Shown: positions 49,751 to 64,000 of the stretch, piece after piece | Position numbering within the stretch: position 1 is the first letter of the stretch | Layout: each line of letters opens with the position of its first letter | NCBI GenBank assembly: GCA_035544675.1 | Contig: DATKCA010000154.1 | Span: forward strand, 10,664 to 74,663 | Direction of reading: 5' to 3' | DNA length: 64,000 bases | DNA from: DATKCA01 sp035544675 | GTDB taxonomy: Bacteria > Acidobacteriota > Thermoanaerobaculia > Gp7-AA8 | Translations under genes and position numbers: made by a program | Notes under the pieces: model-generated | What the model was told of the DNA's origin: nothing | The model's input: the letters and a program-made list of their open reading frames with translations, nothing else | Databases searched by the model: none

Positions 49751-49990
49751 ATCATCCCGAGCGTAGCGAGGGATCTGGGGGAAGGGCGGTACGGCATCGT
49801 GCCTCCCGCCGCCCGGATTCCTCGCTGACCGCTCGGAATGACGTTTTGTTGTAGTCCACAGCAACACCCGGAGCCGGAGAGGGGGGGAGCGGCCCTCTCC
49901 ACATGACTCCAAACCCCGCGTTCAACCTCTCGCGTCGCCTGCGCAGAGGTCTCGCCTAGCGGTACCACCACACAGAAGGAGTCACACCGA
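49751..49990 (+). promoter_or_regulatory. rplL-rpoB spacer: TCATCCCGAGCG hairpin and attenuator-like stem
   Basis: A long imperfect stem joins 49752-49775 (TCATCCCGAGCGTAGCGAGG) to 49818-49844 (inverted: TCATTCCGAGCG...AGCGAGGAATC). An inner GGGCGG/CCGCC hairpin is also present. A second stem GGAGAGGG/CCCTCTCC spans 49876-49900 without a T-run. One could reduce transcription into rpoB. AGAAGGAG precedes the gene. Confidence 0.6.
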
Positions 49991-54274
<4,284 letters not shown>

Positions 54275-54282
54275 GTGGACAG

Positions 54283-54343
54283 GTGGAGGACAGGCAATCT
54301 TGCCTGTCCTTCCGCCGGACAGACAGGATTGTCTGTCCTCCAC
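54283..54343. repeat. GGACAGGC palindromic element, copy 3 (rpoB-small ORF)
   Basis: Arms 54283-54309 and 54317-54343 around 7 nt. The right arm reads GGACAGACA...TGTCTGTCC: both halves changed together, keeping its own hairpin but breaking the long inter-arm stem. Confidence 0.9.
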
Positions 54344-54354
54344 AGGAACGAATC

Positions 54355-54546
54355 ATGGGAAGAAAGACGACGCAGGTGACCAAGCTGCCCAACGCCGTGT
54401 GCACGGCATGCGGGGGGATGGGCTCGATCCGGCTCACGGCGCACTTTCTCCACGGCGATCAGGAGTTCGAGACGCCGTGCTGGGAGTGCTACGGAAAGAA
54501 CGTCGTCTTCAACTTCCCCACGCCCTATACAACGGATAACGCCTAA
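54355..54546 (+). CDS. Small DnaJ-type CxxCxG zinc-finger protein between rpoB and rpoC
   Basis: The 63-residue protein has CTACGGMG and CWECYGKN, two DnaJ-like CxxCxG halves that together can bind one zinc, separated by SIRLTAHFLHGDQEFETP. It starts MGRKTTQV. ATG 54355 follows AGGAA; an upstream in-frame GTG would translate the repeat. It ends 18 nt before the rpoC TTG. It is co-transcribed with the RNA polymerase genes; the function is unknown. Confidence 0.7.
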   Translation: MGRKTTQVTKLPNAVCTACGGMGSIRLTAHFLHGDQEFETPCWECYGKNVVFNFPTPYTTDNA

Positions 54547-54564
54547 CAAAACGGGAGGCGCAAA

Positions 54565-58806
<4,242 letters not shown>

Positions 58807-58831
58807 GCGTTACTTCATCGCATCAAACACA

Positions 58832-58861
58832 ATCGGGCGGCCTCACGGCCGCCCGAGCTGT
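58832..58861 (+). terminator. rpoC terminator
   Basis: CGGGCGGCC-TCAC-GGCCGCCCG (58834-58855) followed by AGCTGTTTT. A 25-nt identical copy lies at 59250-59274 in the end of the Doc gene. Confidence 0.85.
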
Positions 58862-58961
58862 TTTCGCCTCCGACTCGTCTGCGCTGAGCACGGCATCGGG
58901 TCAGCCCGTACGTACGGAAGATCAGATCCGGCTCTTCGGCGGCGTATCGGGAATCCGGGAC

Positions 58962-59288
58962 GTGGCTCTGCTCGAATCAGCAATGGGGAGCGCGGCGGCG
59001 ACGTTCGGCGGTGCTTTCCTGCACGAGACCTTGTTCGAAATGGCAGCCGCGCTTCTGTACGGCATCTGTCGCAAACATCCGTTCCTCGACGGCAACAAAC
59101 GCACCGCCGTCGCGGCTTCGCTGACGTTCCTCGAGATGAATGGAATCGAGATCATTGCCGATGAAGACGACTTCTACGCTCTCGTCATCGGTCTGGCGGA
59201 GGGTCGCGTCACGAAGTCCGCCGTGGCGGTCTTTCTCGAAGAACACGGCATCGGGCGGCCTCACGGCCGCCCGATCGTCAGTCCGTGA
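58962..59288 (+). CDS. Doc/Fic-family toxin, 5'-truncated (probable remnant)
   Basis: The frame encodes the Doc core HPFLDGNKRTAVAASLTFLEMNG with the Fic His and the phosphate-binding GNKR. Homology begins before the first start codon: the same frame upstream reads DQIRLFGGVSGIRDVALLESAM, matching Doc from about its residue 15, but no ATG/GTG/TTG precedes it and the first about 14 residues are replaced. GTG 58962 would give 108 residues lacking an N-terminal helix. No Phd antitoxin is present. The 3' end runs through a copy of the rpoC terminator, which encodes the last residues. Confidence 0.75.
   Translation: MALLESAMGSAAATFGGAFLHETLFEMAAALLYGICRKHPFLDGNKRTAVAASLTFLEMNGIEIIADEDDFYALVIGLAEGRVTKSAVAVFLEEHGIGRPHGRPIVSP
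59250..59274 (+). repeat. Second copy of the rpoC terminator hairpin
   Basis: The 25 bases ATCGGGCGGCCTCACGG... are identical to 58832-58856. The two copies flank the Doc fragment as direct repeats. Confidence 0.9.
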
Positions 59289-59333
59289 TTACGCCACGCT
59301 TCGTATCAGTGGAGAGCCGCGGAGGGCCGATTC

Positions 59334-62300
59334 TCACGCGGGATTTTTCATCAAGCCGAGTCGTGACGTTGCCGCCGCCTCGAACATCGGCATGCCGAGG
59401 CGGATGGCGGCGTCGGCTGCACTCCGGTAAAGCTTCGCGGCGCCCGCGGCGTCGCCATCGCGTGCCGCGATCACCCCGCGGATGAGCAGCGCGGCCGGTT
59501 TTCCGATCGGGTACATCAGCGCCAGGCGCCGCGAATGCTTGGCGATTCCCAGCATGCGGCGGCGTATTTCGGCCGGCGCATCCGGCCAGAGGGAATCGTA
59601 GATGTGAGCCAATGCCGCGTAGGCCTCGAGCAGATAAAGCGCGACCTGGTCCGTCTTGCTGATCGTGTTCTCCGCTGTATCCGTTGCCTCGAGCGCGCCG
59701 GCGTGATCGCCGCGGCGGAAGCGTGCGAGTGCCAGCATGGATGCGCCGAAAATCCGGTCTCCCATTCCGAGATCGGACGTCATGTCGAGGCAGATCGCCG
59801 CGAGGGTTCCTTCCTTCTCGGGCCGAACGGCGCTCTCGTCGAGAAGGTGGTCGTACCAGAGACCCCATCCGGCGCTCCACACCTGCACTTGAGGAATCGC
59901 GCGACGCGTCGAGATCTCGAACAGATCGTTCATCAACCCCTGCGCCTCGGCGACCTTGCCTCGACGCGACAGGACGTCGGCCAGTACGGCGGTGCTCTCG
60001 TAGAGCCGGCGGCGCTCACCGGAACGCTCCGCGATTTCGACGGACGTGCGCAGGTCAGCCTCCGCCTCATCCCACGCCGCAACGGTCATGAAATAGAGGC
60101 CGCGAATGAATCGGACGTAGGCCGTCGTCTGCGGATGATTGATCGTCGTCGCCATCGACAGCGCGCGCCCGGCGTGGGCGCGCGCCGTTCCGTGCATCAT
60201 CACCAGACCGGTGATCGCCGCCATGTTGGCGTACGTGCGCGCGAGCTCGGGTGATGGACCTGCCGCTTCTGCGAGGTTGAGCGCTCGAAAACCGGCGTGG
60301 ATCGTCTCGAGCTTTTCGTTGTTCAGGTAGTAGACCTCGGCCAGGCGCTCATACGCGCGCGCGGCTTCGAGCACCCGCTCAGGCGATGCGGCGGCGCGGC
60401 TCAGGAAACGGTCCGGCAGGTACCGATGCAGAATCTGGACGATCACCTGCTTGGCCGTGGAGAGGATCAACCCGCCTTTCGTGGCAGGAAGCGGCGCGCC
60501 GAGGAGTGCCAGCGCCTCGCGAAAGACCTGGCGCGCTCTGGTCGGTTGCGCCATGTTGTAGTGCGCCTCGCCGCATTGCCGCAGCCAGGAGCCGCGGCGG
60601 TCATCATCCGCAGTCTGCGGCGTCGCCATCGAGAGCGCACCCTCGAAGAATTCGAGTGCCTCCTCGTTGGCGTGATCGCGCAGCGCGGCCTGGCCCGACT
60701 TTTCGAGATAGTCGATCGCGTGCACCGGCTGCTCCGCGGCGGTCCAATGTTTGGCAAGGAGCGGGTAGTAGCCCGCGAGCTCCGACGCGAACTGCGTCTC
60801 ATACCAGCGCGCCACCTGTCCGTGAAGCTCGCGCCGCTGCGTCGGCGCCATCAATTGATACGCGACGTCCTGCGTGATCGCGTGGCTGAATGCGTAGCTG
60901 ACGTCCTCATGCTCCACGAGCCGGCTTGTCGTGAGCATCTCGAGATGCTGCGACTGTGCCGCGCGCTCTGCCTCGATAGGATAGACGTGTTCGAGAACCG
61001 ACGTCGTGAACGTCCGTCCGACGACGCTCGCCACCTTCAGCGTGAGCTGCTCGGGCGCCGGCAGCCGATCGATGCGGCTCGTCACGACGCCCTGGACGGT
61101 GTCCGGAAACGGCAGCGCCGTGAGGATGGTGCCCGGCGCGATCTCACATCGACCATCTTTGACGATGATGCGGCCGCTCTCCACGAGCGCAGTTGCCAGC
61201 TCCTGAACGAAGAAGGGATTTCCCTGCGAGCGGTCTCGCAGGAATTTGGCGACGGCGTCCGGCAGCGCGTCGACGCCGAGGCGGCGGCGAACGAGCTCGA
61301 GTGAGTCATCGGGATTCATGGGGCCGAGAATCAGAGACTCACTGCCTGCTGAGACCTGGAGCTGATTCCATGCGCGTGGCACCGGATCCGGCAGCGGACG
61401 CGTCGTCACCACGAGGAGTGCGGAGGGGATTTTCTCTGCCACGCGGCCGGCGAGCGTCCAGCTCGCGGAGTCGAGCCAGTGCGCGTCTTCGATCACGATG
61501 ACATGCGGCTTGGTTTCAGCGTGTTCGCGCAGCAGCCGGACCAGGAGCGCAATCGTGTTGTCGCTGCGCAATGCGCCGAACATCGGAGCGGTCGTCTCGT
61601 TGTCCTCGAGGCCGAGCGCGAGCACCGGTTCGAGCAGCGGCGCGAGAGGCCGCGACGCCTCGTCGAGGCGGTCGAGCACGTTCATGTCGCCATCGTCGAG
61701 ATTGAACAGGCGGCGGAAAACCGGCCGCCATGCAAAGTATGGAGTCGAGGCCTGCGCGGGATCGGCAACACCGGCGAGAACGACGATGGCGTTGTCATTG
61801 GCGACGCTCTTCATCCACTCGACGAGCGTCGACTTCCCCATGCCTGCCTCGCCTTCGATGAGAAGCGCGCCGCCGCGGCCGGTGTGCAGCGCGTCGAGCC
61901 GTTTCTCGATCTGCGCTCGCTCCGCCGCGCGGCCGGTGACTTCCGTGAGGCGCACGATCTGCGTCCACGCCGGACGTATCGGCCGGAATACCGCCAGAGG
62001 CTGCGCTTTGCCCTTGACCGCGATCGGCTCGAGCGCCTGCCACTTGATCCGGTCGCCGGCCATCTTCCTCGTCGTTTCGCCGCACAAAACGCGGCCGTCT
62101 GCAGCCTGCATGAGCCGCGCAGACACGTTCACCACATCGCCGATCAGTGTGTATTCGCAACGCGTTTCATCGCCGATCGTTCCGCAGAACACGTTTCCGG
62201 AGTTCACGCCGACGGAGGTCTTCTGCGCGAGCTCGTCCAGCCGGGCCTTGATGTCCATCGCGGCCAGCGTTCCCCGCCGGGCATCGTCTTCGTGCGCGAG

Positions 62301-63299
62301 CGGCGGCAAGCCGAGCGCCGCGAGCATGGTCACCCCTTTCTCGTCGACGGAGAGTTTGTTGACGCTGCCCTCGTGCCGGTACAGCTCCGTCTGCGCACCC
62401 TGCATCACTTCGAGTGCGGTGTCGAAAGGTGTGCCGTAGCCAAGGCCCGGCAGTTTGATGAAGAGGACGGTGACGCTTCTGAGCTCGGCCAGCCAGCCTG
62501 ACTGACGCGCGGCCAGGCGGCGATGGATGCTCGCCGGAATGTAAGCGAGAAGCGACGGCAGCGCCGATCCGTCGAGTTGCGGAGGAGGAGGAAGCGGAGT
62601 GAGGTCGACGTCGCGCACGCGCACCAGGCGCATCGCGCCGTCGGCTGCCGTCGTTCCTTCGGCGTGACCGGCCATGCGATTCCAGATTTCTGCGCCGGCG
62701 ACACATGCGCCGGGCTCGGCCTGCACGGCGGATTGCGTCGCCTCCAGCACAGCCGGTCCGGACAGCACGAATTCATAGCGACCGTAGATGCCGCCGAGAC
62801 TGGCAGCGACGGCTTTTCCGGCGCCGACGCCGACGCGCAGCGACAACCGTTCACCGGCCGGTGCATCGAACCGCGTGACCGCTTCCTGGATCGCCAGCGC
62901 ACAGCGCGCGGCAACGCGCGCGGCCGTGTCGAGTGCCGCGCCATCATTCTCGACGGGCCAGAACGCCAGCAGTGCATCGCCGGCGAACTTGACGACGTCA
63001 CCGCCGTGACTGGTGACCGCCGCGATGAGGCGGCCGAAATACGTATTGAGGATGCGCGTGAGCTCTTCGACGCCATCGCCGCCGCGTGTGGCCAGGCGTT
63101 CCGAGAGAGCGGTGAAACCGGAGATGTCTGCGAAGAGCGCCGCGGCCGGCATCCGCTCGCCAAACGCAACGGCAGACTGCCCGCGCGCGATCCGGCTGAT
63201 GACGTGGCGAGGCACGTACCGGACCAGGTCCTGCGGCTGGAGCGATTCCGTCTCGCGCCCCACGTTCCGAGCGTAACACGCCGCGGCACTAGTGTTCAT
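59334..63299 (-). CDS. Tandem-cyclase / AAA ATPase / TPR protein, soluble adenylyl cyclase-like
   Basis: The 1321-residue cytoplasmic protein has two class III cyclase domains. C1 (about 50-210) keeps both metal Asp (Asp58 in FADISGFTALSE, Asp108 in KFAGDALLAFW). C2 (about 275-435) lacks them but has NKLSVDEKG, GNVFCGTIGDETRCEYTLIGDVVNVSARLM. A STAND/AAA ATPase follows (P-loop GEAGMGKS at 483-490, Walker B VIVIEDAHWLD), then about 500 residues of TPR-like repeats. This is the order of animal sAC (ADCY10): one active site at the C1-C2 interface. It lies 7 nt downstream of the VOC gene. Confidence 0.85.
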   Translation of the reverse strand: MNTSAAACYARNVGRETESLQPQDLVRYVPRHVISRIARGQSAVAFGERMPAAALFADISGFTALSERLATRGGDGVEELTRILNTYFGRLIAAVTSHGGDVVKFAGDALLAFWPVENDGAALDTAARVAARCALAIQEAVTRFDAPAGERLSLRVGVGAGKAVAASLGGIYGRYEFVLSGPAVLEATQSAVQAEPGACVAGAEIWNRMAGHAEGTTAADGAMRLVRVRDVDLTPLPPPPQLDGSALPSLLAYIPASIHRRLAARQSGWLAELRSVTVLFIKLPGLGYGTPFDTALEVMQGAQTELYRHEGSVNKLSVDEKGVTMLAALGLPPLAHEDDARRGTLAAMDIKARLDELAQKTSVGVNSGNVFCGTIGDETRCEYTLIGDVVNVSARLMQAADGRVLCGETTRKMAGDRIKWQALEPIAVKGKAQPLAVFRPIRPAWTQIVRLTEVTGRAAERAQIEKRLDALHTGRGGALLIEGEAGMGKSTLVEWMKSVANDNAIVVLAGVADPAQASTPYFAWRPVFRRLFNLDDGDMNVLDRLDEASRPLAPLLEPVLALGLEDNETTAPMFGALRSDNTIALLVRLLREHAETKPHVIVIEDAHWLDSASWTLAGRVAEKIPSALLVVTTRPLPDPVPRAWNQLQVSAGSESLILGPMNPDDSLELVRRRLGVDALPDAVAKFLRDRSQGNPFFVQELATALVESGRIIVKDGRCEIAPGTILTALPFPDTVQGVVTSRIDRLPAPEQLTLKVASVVGRTFTTSVLEHVYPIEAERAAQSQHLEMLTTSRLVEHEDVSYAFSHAITQDVAYQLMAPTQRRELHGQVARWYETQFASELAGYYPLLAKHWTAAEQPVHAIDYLEKSGQAALRDHANEEALEFFEGALSMATPQTADDDRRGSWLRQCGEAHYNMAQPTRARQVFREALALLGAPLPATKGGLILSTAKQVIVQILHRYLPDRFLSRAAASPERVLEAARAYERLAEVYYLNNEKLETIHAGFRALNLAEAAGPSPELARTYANMAAITGLVMMHGTARAHAGRALSMATTINHPQTTAYVRFIRGLYFMTVAAWDEAEADLRTSVEIAERSGERRRLYESTAVLADVLSRRGKVAEAQGLMNDLFEISTRRAIPQVQVWSAGWGLWYDHLLDESAVRPEKEGTLAAICLDMTSDLGMGDRIFGASMLALARFRRGDHAGALEATDTAENTISKTDQVALYLLEAYAALAHIYDSLWPDAPAEIRRRMLGIAKHSRRLALMYPIGKPAALLIRGVIAARDGDAAGAAKLYRSAADAAIRLGMPMFEAAATSRLGLMKNPA

Positions 63300-63306
63300 G
63301 CCGCTT

Positions 63307-63714
63307 TTACGGCGTGTCTTCCGACGATTGGGCGATCATGAGGCAGTAGCCATCCGGATCCTGCATCTGGAACTCGCCTTTGGGCAGGTAGTCGGGGTAG
63401 GTGATCTCACCGACCGTGATGCCTTCACGCAGCAGCTTCTCGCGCAGCGCGACGAGATCGCTCGCATAAAGGTAGAAGAGCACGTCCTGCGCTTCCGGTT
63501 GCAGCGGGCGACTCGTGCGCGTCAGCATCAGATTCGGTCCACGCCGCCAGTCCGGCGCGCCGGGAGCGTACAGCCATGCCCAATGCGGCGCGCCTGTGGG
63601 CGGCACACGGTTGCCGATCTCGAATCCGAGGAGACGGTAAAACGCGGCGGAGCGCTCGACGTCGCCGACGTGGATCATAGCGACGAGACCGGTGAGAGGA
63701 GGTTCTGCGGACAT
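63307..63714 (-). CDS. Glyoxalase/VOC-family protein
   Basis: The 135-residue protein has the paired beta-alpha-beta-beta-beta modules: MIHVGDVERSAAFYRLLGFEIGNRV and the second half DLVALREKLLREGITVGEI...FQMQDPDGYCLMIAQ. Possible metal ligands are the early His and late Glu-type positions. The substrate is unknown. It is immediately upstream of the cyclase gene on the same strand. Confidence 0.85.
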   Translation of the reverse strand: MSAEPPLTGLVAMIHVGDVERSAAFYRLLGFEIGNRVPPTGAPHWAWLYAPGAPDWRRGPNLMLTRTSRPLQPEAQDVLFYLYASDLVALREKLLREGITVGEITYPDYLPKGEFQMQDPDGYCLMIAQSSEDTP

Positions 63715-63807
63715 CGCAAGTGCGATTAAACCGCAGGGCCTCCGTCGAAGAAAGCCATTCGCGGCATGGCATAATTTTCCGACGCAGGGCCAACGTACAC
63801 CGTGGAC

Positions 63808-63915
63808 ATGCGCGTCGGCGACGCCGGCCGCAAAGGCGAGGTCGACGAGGCGGTGGGCGCGCTGCTGGATGCGATCGGCGCCCGCAACCGCAAGCCGGGC
63901 GAATATTACGACTGA
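63808..63915 (+). CDS. Possible 35-37-residue protein
   Basis: ATG 63808 (or GTG 63802) opens a short frame giving MRVGDAGRKGEVDEAVGALL... and ending NRKPGEYYD. CATAAT lies at 63770-63775 as a possible -10. No RBS is evident and it overlaps the convergent partial gene by 10 nt. Weakly supported. Confidence 0.25.
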   Translation: MRVGDAGRKGEVDEAVGALLDAIGARNRKPGEYYD

Positions 63916-64000
63916 CGCCGGACTGTGCGCAGAATCTCGAGCCCGTTCGGAGCCAGGATGTTGTACTTGCCATCCCTCAGCGTGAGATAGAAGCGGGCCC
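63906..64000 (-). CDS. Unknown protein, C-terminal end only (cut by window)
   Basis: The minus-strand frame is open to the window edge and ends at TAA 63908-63906. The visible 30 residues (FYLTLRDGKYNILAPNG, then LEILRTVRRQS) look like coding sequence with normal codon use. Too short to assign. Confidence 0.4.
   Translation of the reverse strand, partial: ARFYLTLRDGKYNILAPNGLEILRTVRRQS

Noticed and set aside
63692..63985. 97-codon plus-strand frame at the window end
   Set aside because: It overlaps the start of the VOC gene and the minus-strand partial gene, and its sequence is Arg/Ser/Ala shadow composition.

Overview
The window is a high-GC chromosomal segment from a free-living, Gram-negative (two-membrane) bacterium. 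It carries BamA, Skp/OmpH, LpxD, LpxA and FabZ, so it makes an outer membrane with lipid A. An extra Cys-rich, zinc-ribbon-like block inside RpoB, PilR-type regulation, a sparse-operon layout and many intergenic hairpin repeats fit Acidobacteriota (perhaps a Thermoanaerobaculia-like lineage) best. That placement is inference from gene content, not from a 16S gene. Nothing indicates a plasmid or prophage. Most genes are housekeeping and vertically inherited in appearance.

Layout. 1-7918: envelope biogenesis, bamA(partial)-skp-(terminator)-lpxD-fabZ-lpxA-sugar-nucleotide oxidoreductase, then mtnP and a PfkB kinase. 7890-13482: AraC regulator, membrane protein, exported amidohydrolase, lytic transglycosylase, nadK and a ClpX-like ATPase without the zinc-binding domain. 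13765-14787: ComEA-like HhH protein and an orphan pseudopilin. 14844-21278: a membrane phosphodiesterase/sulfatase-fold protein divergent from a DNA N6-adenine methyltransferase plus SNF2 helicase pair (candidate defence module). 21286-29912: PilR-like regulator, DUF192 lipoprotein, rhomboid-fold protein lacking catalytic residues, zinc-ribbon/Arg-rich protein, QueD-family protein, DUF1802, DjlA-like J-protein, ECF sigma with an acidic tail, zinc-finger anti-sigma, RdgB-like NTPase, an unannotated 53-residue protein and a hydrolase. 30223-32282: two tandem Thr/Asp-rich lipoproteins, then coaE-folD on the other strand. 32571-40338: rplM-rpsI, rpsB-tsf-pyrH-frr-ispD-ispF-gltX-pyrD. 40403-44798: a three-gene exported cassette of unknown role. 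44906-58806: rlmB, tRNA-Thr/Tyr/Gly/Thr, rpmG, tRNA-Trp, secE-nusG-rplKAJL-rpoB-(small CxxCxG protein)-rpoC. 58911-59288: a 5'-truncated Doc toxin. 59334-63714: a giant cyclase with the domain order of animal soluble adenylyl cyclase, preceded by a VOC protein.

The strongest non-gene signal is in the spacers. Many carry tandem 7-nt words, often as two inverted arrays around a loop near 16 nt, with a different word at each locus and usually beginning at or next to a stop codon. A second family (GGACAGGC...GCCTGTCC, three copies) sits inside the rpsB-tsf-pyrH and rpoB-rpoC operons and shows compensatory changes. Several genes (lpxD, pilR, nadK, folD, araC-like, amidohydrolase) have a -10-like hexamer 6-9 nt upstream of a start codon with no Shine-Dalgarno, suggesting leaderless transcripts.
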